From the NCBI GenBank assembly GCA_964036045.1, contig OZ038392.1:23028090-23092089 (forward strand): a stretch of 64,000 bases of DNA. The letters run 5' to 3'. The DNA comes from Eutreptiella sp. 'Long Island Sound 2002' (lineage: Eukaryota; Euglenozoa; Euglenophyceae; Eutreptiales; Eutreptiaceae). Below are positions 44,961 to 56,107 of this stretch, piece after piece (the first letter of the stretch is position 1; the number at the start of each line of letters is the position of its first letter). A program made the translations under genes and the position numbers. The notes under the pieces are model-generated. The model was not told where the DNA came from, ran no database searches, and worked only from the letters and a program-made list of their open reading frames with translations.

Positions 44961-45456
44961 GTGTTTTTTGAGGATTTTTACTGTCCCCTGGACATGGGGG
45001 GGGGGGGTACTGGAAGCCTGTATGAAACTGGCTGGGCAGATGGTGTTGCCTTGCTTGACTGGGAAAACAGGAGCAGTAGGTGCAGTGGCTGCCACAACAC
45101 CACTGCTGCCACCACCACCAGCAATTGCAGCAGCACCACGGCATGAGCAACAGCAGGAACCGTGGCTGCTGCGCCGACGGCAACTGCAGCGTCAGCAGCA
45201 ACGGCATTCTTGGCCCCAGAAGCAACCCTTCTAGGTACCCGTTTTCCGGACACCTACGGATACCTCCCATTTTTCCCGTTTTTCCATGCGGATACCGGAT
45301 ACGGTTCCGTTTTTTTTCTTTAGTTATGTGTACGTCTGTCTGAGGTTTGTTGTATGGTCCTGTTTCCATGTGCCGTCATATGCAGAAAGCTTCTCATCTT
45401 GTTAACCCGTTTGTTAGCTTTTTTCGCTACATGAATGGGCCCTCCTCCGCCATTTT

Positions 45457-45880
45457 GACCACATGAGGGTACATTGTGGAAGTATGTGAGCAAGCGCATG
45501 GAACTGGCCAAACAAGCCAGAATTCTCCATCCCACGCAAATGGGCTCATAGGAACCTGACATTGCATCTTTCCCTCTCATTTTCCCACCAGAAGTCCAAT
45601 GCAAAGTGGTTGAGACCGGGGAATGGAAGGTGTATCGTGAAAGTGTGACCCCCTCCACACCTCAGTTTGACATTCTCCAGGAGGGCATGGCTAGGCGGCT
45701 GCCCTAGCTGTATTGTGTGGCGCGCCAGACTCTGGCAATTCCGTATACCTCTTGTGACGTTGAACGCTCGTTTTCTGTTTGGAAGCGGGTGCGCTCCGAG
45801 AAGCAGCTCAGCATGAAGGAGGGCACACACAAGGCATATGTGTCCTTTTGTTTTAACAGTGTTGTTCCTCCGCCATAGCC
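45457..45880 (+). pseudogene. hAT transposase C-terminal exons, degraded
   Basis: WKYVSKRMELAKQARILHPT occupies an open stretch before 45548. After a CCCACCAG acceptor-like site at 45592 the frame continues to an in-frame TAG. LYCVARQTLAIPYTSCDVER, SFSVWKRVRSEKQLSMKEG and AYVSFCFNS then follow, ending TAG at 45880. The last part matches the hAT dimerisation domain, in which Ser-x-x-x-Glu-Arg-x-Phe-Ser is the hallmark. The in-frame stop and missing upstream catalytic exons make it a relic. It lies beyond the last recognised kinase exon. Confidence 0.72.
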
Positions 45881-45924
45881 TTTGTATAAGACTATTTCAA
45901 GGCACATACTCAGCCTCAGAGGCT

Positions 45925-46611
45925 TCAAACGGTGGTGCTCATCTCGCCTTCTCTTGCCCTGTTGTTTGCTCCAAATGTGTCACATGTTGTATGCAAGCCA
46001 TTCCCATGCATTTGGAAACATTTCAAAATATCCCATTCCATCGTTCCCCCCCAATTTTCCACCGTTTTCCCCCGTTTTCCCCTGTTTTTCCCCGTATTTC
46101 CCCCGTATTTCCCCGTATTTCTCCCGTTTTTCCGTTTTTCCTGTTTTTCCACGGGTGTTCGGGGACTTGGATACCTTCGGATGCAGGTACCCAGGAGCCT
46201 TGCAGAAGCATCGACAGCAGCGGCAGCAACCGGGTCATGCTGGCCACGTGGATCAGTGGATTGCCGCCTTGTCCGGGAAGGGGCATCCTTTGCATCCTTC
46301 TCAATCATTTTTCTTGCTGTTTTTCGGTAATTCTGTGGCCACTGCTTTTCAGTGAGCTGGCAGTCACAAATCGGTTTCTCTGCCGTTTTAGAGTGCAGGT
46401 TTGCAAGCAATTCCGGCACGCCGCAACGACAACAAGCAATAAACAGAAACATGCTTTCCGGCTGGATCCGACACAGGGGCTGTGGGGCGGCGCAATAATG
46501 TTGATGTGAGACCTCCACAGGGGTTTGCGCTGGCTTGCCTGCTTTGCCCATGAGAGCAGTAATAAGAAAAGTACCTGACCAGAAATCATACGATATATCA
46601 AATAAGTGCAC
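45925..46611 (-). CDS. Hypothetical minus-strand open frame
   Basis: This 228-codon frame includes ADLHSK-like and CDCQLTEKQWPQNYRKTARK segments and a long Lys/Asn/Gly-rich stretch produced by a short TTTTCCCC tandem tract (46040-46145). Composition outside the tract is plausible for protein. No domain is recognised, and the plus strand is also open for 223 codons, so support is weak. Confidence 0.2.
   Translation of the reverse strand: MHLFDISYDFWSGTFLITALMGKAGKPAQTPVEVSHQHYCAAPQPLCRIQPESMFLFIACCRCGVPELLANLHSKTAEKPICDCQLTEKQWPQNYRKTARKMIEKDAKDAPSRTRRQSTDPRGQHDPVAAAAVDASARLLGTCIRRYPSPRTPVEKQEKRKNGRNTGKYGGNTGKNRGKRGKTVENWGGTMEWDILKCFQMHGNGLHTTCDTFGANNRAREGEMSTTV
46040..46150. repeat. Short tandem tract of TTTTCCCCCG/TATTTCCCC units
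   Basis: About ten imperfect units of 9 to 11 bases occur in a row. They make a simple sequence tract without coding meaning. Confidence 0.85.
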
Positions 46612-47305
46612 GCAGGGGCCGTGTCAACTATTGGACGCACCATCGCTGCAACGTGTCATCGTGCGGAGGGCGCGTCATCCGAGGCGGTTTACTTGCGTTT
46701 GATGTGTAGAATCCACATGCAGAATGGCACCCATCAGCTCACAGTACGCCCGAGCAGATTAAGAACTACCTCTCACAAAATGGCAGACAGTGATTGTAGG
46801 AGTATGGTGCTTTTTGTCGGTGATTGGGTTGAGAATTTTGAACAGTGAGGATTCTGGTGCTTCAAGTTGCATGGATGCCAACGCAGGGTTCATACAAGCT
46901 GCCTGCTGGGAGTAGGGAATGAGGACAGAAGACAAGTGGGTGGGGCCCATGCTGAATAGGTCACACTTGGGGCCCCAAGGGCCACTAGGATCCAGTCATT
47001 TTGGATATTCGCACAACACCCAATGTGTTGAAGGGCCCAACAGACGCTGTGCTTTTTCAGACAGCCATCAAGCATCACCATGGGGGGATGGGAGGACGTG
47101 CATGGCATTCAAAGAGGTCAATAGCATTGAAAACCTGCAAAAACCGGTCCGCAGCATTTTTCTGTCCGCCAAAAGAGCACAAATGTGTGCAAGGTCAGCC
47201 TGCAGATGGCGCCTGCCAATCGGTGCAACAAGGTGTTGAGTTGCAAACATTGGTATTGGCTATTTTTCCTTGGCCTTTGGGCATGTGGCATGTGATGTAG
47301 TTGCA
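46612..47305. other. Unassigned stretch
   Basis: I see no motif, repeat or convincing reading frame here. Composition is near 50 percent GC, lower than the kinase introns. Confidence 0.4.
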
Positions 47306-47706
47306 GGCATACAGGGGGGGGGGGATTTCGCCAGGGGAGAATTTCGCGGGGAAAATTTCGCCGTTAAGAAAAGTGGCGAAATTTTCCCCTGGCGAAATTT
47401 TGGCATAACAGTTCCATCCTTCACCACAGCTGCAGGCATTGTGTTTCCTGAGCGGGGCCAGGCGCGATCACGAACGCGCCTGTGCCTGTTGATGCCTTGA
47501 AAAAGAAGCCTGCACCTTCTGCACCAGTTACTGGTCTCGTCTGCATCAGATTTCATGTCATTTTTCGAAAATTGAGAGACATTTTGCAAGACACATGCTT
47601 GCTTGGGGCTTTGGGGATTTCAACGGTGGCAAAAATTTCCCCTGGCGAAATTATCCCCTGCGAAATTGTCCCCGGGCGAAATCCCCCCCCCCCCCCCCTG
47701 TATGCA
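47306..47706. mobile_element. TIR element, about 400 bp
   Basis: The left end GCATACAGGGGG plus G tract runs into GATTTCGCCAGGGGAGAATT and then TCGCGGGGAAAATTTCGCC. The right end is its reverse complement with changes: GGCGAAATTATCCCCTGCGA runs to CGGGCGAAATCC, a C tract and CCTGTATGC. The TIR is about 60 bp. The middle carries a coding-like bit (VPVDALKKKPAPSAPVTGLV). There is no transposase, so it is non-autonomous. No clear target duplication is visible. Confidence 0.75.
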
Positions 47707-47888
47707 CCCAGGCAGACATGAAGGAGCCAAGAACAGGGGCAGCGGCAGCACACTGGGCATTTTTTTGGGCCACTGTTGATACGGAGCGGTAATCCACGCT
47801 GTTTGCATGGCCCATTTCCGGTCGGGGATATGGGGAATGCTCCTTTCCACAAGTTTTTTGTTCCATACCGGGGATTTTTTTTAGCTTC

Positions 47889-48251
47889 TTATGCATTTTG
47901 GATGTGGCATATTTGAATTGGCCCACGCCGCGGGGGTTGAGGTCTAGAACTGCACTGCAGTGCCCCCCATGCTGGTGAGGTTTGCAGTTTCTCGCGTGCA
48001 GCCCTGCTCTGTGCCCTTCCATACCTTAGGTACACGGCCGCCGGTGCAACGCATTTCTTTGACATCCCGCTCACCATTCGCCAGGCAGAGGCTGTGTTGA
48101 AGAGCTGTTCAACTTCCACGGCCTCCCCCTCCTCTTCCCTCTCCAACGCTGGATCTCCCGCCAAAATGTCTTCTACCTCTTCAACCCCCCACAAGCAGCG
48201 CTGACCTATGGCCGTCATCCCATATCCCTCCCCCGGTTGACCGAAGCCCAC
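47889..48251 (-). CDS. Minus-strand coding-like island with acidic stretch
   Basis: The frame includes GVEEVEDILAGDPALEREEE followed by LFNTASAWRMVSGMSKKCVA and AVYLRYGRAQSRAAREKLQ. The composition and the shift from acidic to basic suggest protein. It could be the C-terminal part of the same degraded gene as the islands at 48493-49947. The family is unknown. Confidence 0.3.
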   Translation of the reverse strand: MGFGQPGEGYGMTAIGQRCLWGVEEVEDILAGDPALEREEEGEAVEVEQLFNTASAWRMVSGMSKKCVAPAAVYLRYGRAQSRAAREKLQTSPAWGALQCSSRPQPPRRGPIQICHIQNA

Positions 48252-48492
48252 TGGGCTGGAACGGGCAGTCTTTTTTTGGCCCTATGCCTATTTTATTGTC
48301 TATTCTATTTTGTGTTGGTGAAGGCAGGCGGAGACAGAGAAAAGTGTGGTGCGAGTGAAATGCCAGTGCTAAGTGCTGAGTGACCTCCTGCTGCGCTCTT
48401 TGTGGAACCTCCGCACAGGTGCTGCAGCATGGCCTCCTTTGCCTCTTTTTGGCCCCCTCTACTCCATGATGGCTATCCCAGCCTCCCCCACC

Positions 48493-48906
48493 TCAAGTGA
48501 GACCCGCTGACTGGGTCCACTTGGTGATCTGGAAGCCCACTGCTCTGCGTTGTGAGCCACAGTGATAGTGGAGAGCACCCACCAATACTAAACAGGCGTC
48601 GATTTTGTGCGCATGGAAGCACTGCCGGGCCCCGTAGAGACAGGACGCCAATGGGGCAAAATGCTGCACCTTGAACATGGTGTAAGGGGCATTTTTGTCA
48701 GTCTGATAGCATGGTATGTCAACGATGCACCACTGGTGGATGATGGTGTACTGGGAGGTGGCAGACGTTTCTGTGCTGTGGGAATCAGCAGACCTGTGGC
48801 TTGAGCAGCTCAATTTTTTTTTTAAGGGGGCGTATCCAATGATCACTTTGCGAGGTGGCACCAACAGTGTACACTCCATTCTGCATGAACAGGGCCCACA
48901 GTACAT
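48493..48906 (-). CDS. Minus-strand coding-like island
   Basis: This 137-codon open frame with balanced composition includes YTIIHQWCIVDIPCYQTDKN and MFKVQHFAPLASCLYGARQC. Cys and His are frequent. I recognise no family. It lies between other minus-strand islands, so a multi-exon or decayed transposon gene is the likely explanation. Confidence 0.35.
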   Translation of the reverse strand: MYCGPCSCRMECTLLVPPRKVIIGYAPLKKKLSCSSHRSADSHSTETSATSQYTIIHQWCIVDIPCYQTDKNAPYTMFKVQHFAPLASCLYGARQCFHAHKIDACLVLVGALHYHCGSQRRAVGFQITKWTQSAGLT

Positions 48907-49473
48907 TTGAGCTGCTGCTGGGAGAGTCTGGAAAACGGGTTCGACGGGTCGGACTTTTTTCCCCCCATTGAGATTGTCCTACAAAAGAATTTTAGGAAAA
49001 AGAGGGGGGCAAACCAGTGCCTGAAATTGGTGTACCCAATCCTGGGAGCCTAAATGAAGGAGGACTGGGAAACAGGCTCAAAGCCCCACATGTCACCGGT
49101 GTCCATTGGGGCCAGCAGGTCTTGTGAAAATTGTATTCCAGTTGGACTTGATCAATTAAGTACCCTCCCCAAGCCGCCAAAGTTTCAAAATGCAGCACAT
49201 CCACATCCGCAGAGTTGTTGCTACGCCAATCATGCAAAAATATTGCCGCTTTCACACTGCAAAGGCGGTTTTGTGCTGCAGCTAACGTGTTACAACCATT
49301 TGCAACAGATGCCCCTGCAAAAATGCCAGAGTCACCGAATATGCTACACCCTGAAATGATTCAGTGCTCAGAGCAATGGATTGCTGTGCTGTGGACTGTG
49401 CAGTGCAGCACCATTACATTGGGAGGAACATTTCCTTTTGTGGCAGCAAAAGAAATGCAATTATCTTGGGAAA

Positions 49474-49947
49474 CTATTGGGACTTCACAGTGTGTTGCAC
49501 ACGCGTGCCGTGCGCCGTTTGCACCCTCCGCAGCAGTAGTAACACTGATGGATGTGCATTCTGGTGCATCATTCTCCCTCCTTTTTTTGGAGATTCAGGG
49601 CTTCTGTGACATGTAGTGCATTCCCACTGCATGGACCCTTTGCAGAAGTGGCAAGAACATTGATTCCTGAATGTGCTAAGTTTAGGGTCAATGAGCTGGT
49701 GTGCATAGGAAGGTTTTATGGGGCACATCATGTTGCACATCATGTGATGTCTTTTCACCACCAATTTATTCCCTTTTTCAATCTTGATTAGTGTGTGGCC
49801 TGTGCATGCTGGGCATTGCTGGTGGTTGGTTTGGAGGTTGGTTCTGGAAAAATCATCCAAATAACAGTCGCTGTGCACGTGCTGTGCGCAAATGTCCCCA
49901 TGATATCCCCCTGCCAACAGTATTGCGGCCCATAATGCATGTGGCAT
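49474..49947 (-). CDS. Minus-strand Cys-rich island, putative zinc-binding
   Basis: This 157-codon frame reads QQCPACTGHTLIKIEKGNKL, then VKRHHMMCNMMCPIKP and CSCHFCKGSMQWECTTCHRS. Four CxxC pairs suggest one or two zinc sites. A CPAC followed by a Gly-Asn-Lys-Leu strand recalls the cysteine cluster of KDZ-type transposases, but the key Asp-Gly-Asn is Glu-Lys-Gly-Asn here and the resemblance is only suggestive. Neighbouring minus-strand islands may be other exons. Confidence 0.4.
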   Translation of the reverse strand: MPHALWAAILLAGGYHGDICAQHVHSDCYLDDFSRTNLQTNHQQCPACTGHTLIKIEKGNKLVVKRHHMMCNMMCPIKPSYAHQLIDPKLSTFRNQCSCHFCKGSMQWECTTCHRSPESPKKGGRMMHQNAHPSVLLLLRRVQTAHGTRVQHTVKSQ

Positions 49948-49999
49948 CCCATGCGAGGGTCTGCCTTTCTAAACCTCATGTAACGTCAAGGAAAAAATC

Positions 50000-52900
50000 T
50001 GAAACCCATAGATCATCGTAGCACTGGACAGCTCTGAGCCTTGATTCCGAGAGGTTATCTCGAGTACTGTGAAGTAAGCAGGCTACGCCAGCTCATCTTA
50101 GTCTGACCCCCCCCCCCCAAAAAAAATCCGAAGAACTCCTGTTTGATTTCCAATTCACTTAGCCCATTCTGCCAGCTATGATGCGGCTATGGGCTGCAGT
50201 GCCTTGTTAGGGCGTCAGGAGTGACGGAAACAGAAGAAAAGTCCCCAACCCCGAAACGTTTGTGGCTGATTTGGCAATCCAGGTGAGCTAACACCTCATC
50301 GGCTCCCATCAGTATTTCTCGAATCGGAACAGTGTAAAGACCATATCACAAGAGATTGTGACGATGATGGATGATAATGATGATAATGATCGGAACGGTT
50401 TCACTTTTTGTCGTTTCACTTTTTGAGGGTGCTGTTGAGGGGAGTGAAGCATTTGTGCAAAACTGAAGCAAAAGACAAGCTTGCACAGTCAAAAAATAGG
50501 GTACCCATTAACCTGAGAAAGGTTAGTTCTGCAGCACCGCACTCCTGAACATTTTCTGTGATGGTGCGCACAGCAGGCAGTTGTTGTGGGGGCGCGGGCA
50601 AGCTTGGGCATGCTGGGTAGGAAAGATATTGGAGGGTGCGTCATGGCTATCCAACATGACGGAAACAATATGTGCCAATGTCAACAGATCCCCCCCCCCC
50701 CCCCCCGCAAAAACACCCTCTTGTCAAAATAACAGGAGGTGTTGTTTCCACAAATTTTTGATTTTTCCCGGTGTTGAATCCCCTTCTGAGAGGATGCCAA
50801 GTTTGAGAGCAGCAATGAGACATCCAACAAGAAGAGGTATGGTGGTGGTGTCCGTTTGCTGAAAACGGGGCCCCTCCAGCAATCCCCACTCACCCAAGAA
50901 CTGGGTTGGGGGGGGCGGAAGAGGTTGCTGCCGACATGTACAAACCTGCCTGAGCCATCACCTTCCCCCTCCCCCTGTTCTTCAACTTGTTCCTTTGGAC
51001 AGACCCATGTGCACAGAAAGTTAGTGCGTATTCATGCCCCGCCCTTTTAAAAAAAAAAGTCCAATACCCCAATATCTTTGTGTGGGGGGAGTCATTTGAG
51101 GAACAGCATAACATTGCTTGTTCAGCCCAGCAGCGGGGCATTCGGGCATGGACAAATGGTTTGCTGCACTGTTATGAACCTCGCAGTTTGAGCAGCATTT
51201 GAATAGGGTTCATGGCCCCAATATCTAGCATCATCCCCCTGGGCAGGAGGGGGTGCATGTTTTTGTCAAGTCCGCAAAGTATGTCAGGTGGAGTGCGTTC
51301 ACTGCCATGGGACTTGACACTGCAACCCCTAATCTACCTCCCAAGAGTGCTGCCCAGCCTGTACCGGCAGTTTAGACACGCAGCATGTTCAATATTAAAG
51401 GCCCCATGGTATTGGACCCAGAGGTTCCCTATCAGGCGCATGTTTAGTGACCCCGCCTCAAAGGTCAGGTGTGGACCTGCCACTAAGCTCCAGCCGCGCC
51501 TGCCTTCACACGGCCCTCATTGCCAACCCAGGTCCATTCGTGTCACTGTCTTGTTCGTGTTGCTGGGACAGTTCCATCCAGTTCTCCCCCTCACCCCCCT
51601 GAATAGGGACCCCGGGGGGGGGGGGGGGGGGGGGGGGGCTGGCCAGCCCCACCCGTCCCACCCACCCACCCACCCACATCAGAAAAATTTTCCTCAGGCA
51701 AAATATGAAATCAGGTAAATCTGATGCCAGGATTTTCGCTTTTCATCTTGTTTCATGTGGGCCCGCGCTGCCAGTACTGGTCTCCAAAAGACACATCTGT
51801 TCCTACCACCCCTGACGCTGACAAGCAGTAGGCAGGTCAAATGTTCACAGTTTGCCTACCAAGAGCTACTGGCTTGAGGCACAAAACTTCAAAAGGAGCG
51901 GGAATGAAAGACGGTGAAAATAGGAAAAGGGGGAAGCACAGTGTTTGGTGAAGATCTCATTGATGAATGCCATCCATCTGATTTCATAAGCCTGTGTGGA
52001 GATGGGTTGTGCCTCTCTTTTACTTTATCTTCTTTGTTTTTACATTCTTCTGGAGGTGTACTGCCAGGGCTAGAATTTTGTGTCAGATGGTACGCGGAAA
52101 GTGTGGCCAGAAGTACACCACCCCCCCGCATAGATCAATTCTCCGCTTCTGCCGTAGTAACACGCAATGTTCAATTATGGTGTGAGGGAGGACAAGGGGG
52201 GGTATCTGTAAGTATGCCGGTTGCTACTTCCAGGCATACACACCGCTTTTACAAAGGGGGGAATGGGGGGTGAGACCCAATTAGGGTGGCCGGATCATGA
52301 GACACTGTGATACTTTTGTGGCATGGATCCCAGCTTGAGGGGCTGCGGGGAGTCATGGAAAACCTCGTGATATGGCCAATTAGGGTGAGCTAAGCAAAGG
52401 TGTTGGTGGGCTCTTTGGGAGACTACGCTTGTCTAAGCAAGCCATTTGAACAGTATGAGTATGGTTTGAAATGTTTGTGAGCCCCCCCCCGCTCTTCCAG
52501 TTTTGCTAACGTCCCTCCAGTTTTGGCCATTAGCCTCATCCCCCCCCCCCCCCCCCCGGTTGACCAAATCCTTCTTTTTTGACTGTGCCAGAACAGCATA
52601 TGGCTTACACATGTTTCCCCCAGTGATGACCAAAGCTCCATGCGTCGGCTCTCCATTTTTTATTTCTTCATTGATTTATTTCCATGCACCAGTGGCCATG
52701 GCAGGCTTTCTCGATTGTTGTCGGAAAGTTGGTCTTGGTGCTGCTTATTTTGATAGAACACTGCGTCATTGGTCGCTCATCCTTCCCAACCCCCAGCCCT
52801 AATGCATCAGCTTTTTCTGGACCCTGTTGTTGCTAAGTTGTTTCCACTCTCCGGCACTCACTTTGCCCAACTTCAAAGTCTGTTGCCACACCCTCCACTG

Positions 52901-53419
52901 ACCTAACCTCAAAGTCAGTTACCACACTCTACACTTACCCAGAACAGACCATCACAGGCATACACGTCCCACAATCACATCTATGCTTGTGTAGGAGCTT
53001 CCTACAGGCAAGGTGCCACATCTTGATTGTGGACGTCATCATTCACACTCTGCAACAGTCTTTATTGACTACACCATTGCTTTACCCCAGGTGGCTACAA
53101 CAACATCAGGCATCCCAACCAGTGGGCTGCGGCAGACAGGCTAGAGCCAGCATGTTATGGGGCAATAACACTGAAACAACACAGTAACATTCACATCAAA
53201 ACATCACATTTTTTCACCCGGTTGATTCACTGCAATAATAGCCCTGTTGCAAGCTGGGTTTGAGTGTGAAGTTGCTGATTGTTGGTTGGAAGCAGCCAGG
53301 ATGGCATCCTTTGCTGCAATGCTGTGGGGATTGAGGGGGTTGTTTGAGATCCGCAATGGTCCACAATTTCCAGCAATTTTGCCTTTTTTTTATGCCATTT
53401 CTTGCTATTTTCCACCAAT
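50000..53419. other. Long stretch with weak coding signals and homopolymer tracts
   Basis: Tracts occur at 50691-50706 (C), 51612-51637 (G) and about 52540-52558 (C), with a GATGAT(AAT) microsatellite at 50360-50390. Minus-strand open frames at 51141-50890, 50889-50647 and 52656-52423 have Cys/His-containing but unrecognised products and could be further exons of the 47.9-49.9 kb islands. Nothing else is identified. Confidence 0.35.
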
Positions 53420-53967
53420 CACCTCAAAGAGAGGTTGTTAGATCAAGCATGGGCGCGGACACTCTACAGCCCCCCCCCCCCCCCCCGCTTTTGGGGGGTC
53501 GTTCCCGTAGCATACCCCAAGGCATGATATTGGATGTCTAACCCCTTGTACAATCATTATTTTGCCCAACAAAACGATCCCCCAATGGATTTGATTTTCA
53601 GGCCTCTATGCCCCTGAAACTCAATACCACATGGGGGGGGGGGTTAAAAGTGTGTGCTGTGAAGGATTTGAACCAGGGCCGGGTAAAACAAAGCTCATAA
53701 ACCGATCGGTTGGGGCCGGCGGTCACTGGCCGGGATTTGAAACGGTGGCAGGCCAGTTGGTGGACAACTATTCTACCGCGTGACCACTGATTGTTCCTGC
53801 AGAGTGACTGTTCCCCATTGTTTGTAGCTGTAGTCCGCCACTGAAACAAGCCAAACTGTGTGTTTCTGCCCGTCTGTCTGCCTGCCTGCTTGCCCAACTG
53901 ACTGCCTGATTGACTGCTTGCCTGACTGACTGACAGATTGGCTGACTGTCAGCCTCTTTTTGAGGTG
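53420..53967. mobile_element. Diverged TIR element containing a SINE
   Basis: CACCTCAAAGAGAGGTTGTTAG at 53420 pairs loosely with CTCTTTTTGAGGTG at 53954-53967, which is followed by the usual CTTGCCGAAGGCAA block. The left part has the family interior (CCCCTTGTACAATCATTATT, C tract 53470-53487). The rest, from about 53640, is the minus-strand SINE. The SINE therefore appears to have inserted into the element, or it shares its right end. Confidence 0.55.
53640..53950 (-). repeat. SINE-like element with two tandem tRNA-like units, copy 2
   Basis: On the minus strand the order matches 34060-34360. A CAGT/GCAG-rich start leads into TTTCAGTGGCGGACTACAGC and ACAAACAATGGGGAACAG. CAGTGGTCACGCGGTAGAAT follows, with a B-box-like GTTTCAAATCCCGG, then a second B-box-like CTGGTTCAAATCC near 53665. 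The divergence from copy 1 is large, so the family is old. Confidence 0.65.
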
Positions 53968-54194
53968 CCTTGCCGAAGGCAAAAGAATTGCTTTTGGCAT
54001 GTCCAATTGGCGTGCTTGTTGGTGCCCTTTGCTGTCAATGTGCAACTGTAAGATTGTGCACACCTATTGCAGAACAAAATATCTTCATTGTTGTTACTAC
54101 CTCAAAATCGTTGAATGGTTGTTTGTGTGCCACACGGTGCCTGCAAAATGCCTGCAAAGTGCCACTGCCAATTTCTGGGTTTCAGGGGGCGCCT

Positions 54195-54625
54195 AAGCGC
54201 AGTGCACGTGCAGTGCGCGCGCAGTGCAACTATTTGGGCTTCTGGCCGTAGTAGAAACCCATACTCCCGCCCGTCAGATGGATGTTCGAATTTTACTGTG
54301 CTCTGTCAGGAGGACGAGGGAGGTAAGGGCAACCAGCCAAACCCATACTTTGTGGTACTTCGGGCATCATTGTTGTTTGGTAGTAGGTTTTGATGCATTG
54401 GGGATCTAGCATTTTTGGATTTATACCCTGTTTCCCCATTGTTATTTTTTTGCACACATTCCCCCCCTCCCCCCCCCTTTCCACTAAATCTACTCTTTTT
54501 CTCGGTTGATTGATGTGGTGATGCATTTTGAGGGTGCCTGCTACAGGACATCATACTTCCCTCCTAGGGACTCTTCGGGGGAACGTAGTTTAAAAGTAGC
54601 ACACAGTGCGCGCGCGGTGCAAGGA
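54195..54625. repeat. Second copy of the alternating-GC-ended element
   Basis: GCGCAGTGCACGTGCAGTGC with AACTATTTGGGCTTCTGGCC at the left and CTCTTCGGGGGAACGTAGTT with AAAAGTAGCACACAGTGCGC at the right match the ends of 19741-20410. The interior is shorter and different, with GGTTTTGATGCATTGGGG-like remnants of the 170-bp unit. Confidence 0.65.
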
Positions 54626-56100
54626 TTCTCCCTCACAGCCCAATTCTGGTGGTGATGTGGACCACTTTTTCTCACAGTGTGGCACTGTTTCCTAGTGTCA
54701 GCACAAGTCGGATGACAATATCCGACACTTGCGTTTCATGCTTCGATTTCATGCTGATATCGAGGGCTGGCTTTGGTATTTGTGATACAATTGGACCAAG
54801 TTGTAGAATGCCAAAAAAAAAAGTTCTCTACCTGTCCAGAACTGTTGTTCCCTGAAGGACAGTTGTGACACCATGGCATTTTCCCACAATTTCCCTGCAG
54901 TTTTCCTGCAATTTATGGCAATTGAATTGGATGTTCGATGACCCCAACCCCGCCTCCGCCCCCCCCTCCCCATGAGTGCTCCCCACCAGAGCAATTGAGT
55001 AAGTGGCCTGAAACCCAAATCGGTTTAATGAAACAAGACACAACCCAAGCTTCAAGCCAAACAATTCCCAGATTGGCGAAATGCACAGTGCGGCCTACCA
55101 CAGAGATTTAGAGGATGCATCTTCCGACACAGCCAACACAGCAAACATACCGAGCAAACCTCAAGAAAGGTAAACGTAATTAATTCTGAGTAGGTCGTGC
55201 GTATAAAGTTAGTCCCGGGCAATCTAGAATTAATTGCAAAAAAATTAATTGTAGCTGTACAATCGAAAAATACAACGCAAAATTCGAAATAATCGCAAAA
55301 ATTAAATTCAATCCACACATCACATGAGAGGTATTGCGTGTCGTAAGTAAACCCCCCCCCCCCCTGTTGCTTTGTGTGCTTTCTTGCTTTGTGTACAACA
55401 CCATTTCTATCATGTGCACGCTACAACATTATTTCTCTGTCATCCCACATGAAACTGCAGTGCACCGCTATGCGGCAACCGTTGAGCGACTAGCCAGTTA
55501 TGATTTTGGTCGTGAGCTCATCACAACAGCGTTGGGTGCTCAAGGTTCACCGCAATGGCACTTATGATGTCCAATTCAAAGTGGGCAATGTGCTGTATTG
55601 CAAGCGTGGAGTGCCACAACGCCTTTTGTCATGAGCTCTGAATTTCCTCTTTGTAAATTGGGCGGCCATGTTATTTCTGACAGCCCGTTGCTTTTATGCA
55701 CCGCTGGACGAGGCAACTATAAATGTGACGGACTGATTTCATTCAATTTTTCATTGCGGGCCTACAATGTGTCATTTGTATACTTGGAAATTTGCATTGG
55801 GTGCATTGGTTTTGTGCGTGAACGCAAATTGAAAAAACCATTGCAAAAAAATGAATCTCTCGCTTGCCATTCAAATTCGTGATCGCAAAACCAAAAAAAA
55901 TTGAAAAAAAATAATTTCAGGGAGGTGTCTTTCACAAAAATGCCGATTTCGCAAATTTTGAAAGTTTGCATGGTATTGAAGATGAAGAACGCACCTTTTG
56001 CCCCAAGCAAATAGTGGCACATTATGCGTGAAAGTCATTCTTTTTACATATCTGATAGTATATGGAATGCAACGTGCTGATTCACCTTGGCTTGCAATTT
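54626..56100. other. AT-rich stretch with little recognisable content
   Basis: Apart from the Tudor-like fragment and a C tract at about 55352-55364 nothing is identified. Composition is markedly more AT-rich than the first 45 kb. Confidence 0.4.
55500..55634 (+). CDS. Short Tudor-like peptide fragment
   Basis: A 44-codon frame contains WVLKVHRNGTYDVQFKVGN followed by VLYCKRGVPQRLLS and TGA. KVHxNGTYDVxF is typical of a Tudor-like beta-barrel repeat found in algal and protist proteins. It is too short to be a protein on its own, so it is an exon or relic. The surrounding 1 kb is AT-rich and otherwise unassigned. Confidence 0.35.
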   Translation: MILVVSSSQQRWVLKVHRNGTYDVQFKVGNVLYCKRGVPQRLLS

Positions 56101-56107
56101 TCACGAT

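Noticed and set aside
50010-50110. Possible 5S rRNA or snRNA (a GTGAAGTAAGCAGGC-like stretch)
   Set aside because: Only a short stretch resembles the 5S internal region; the remaining boxes and stems are not found on either strand.
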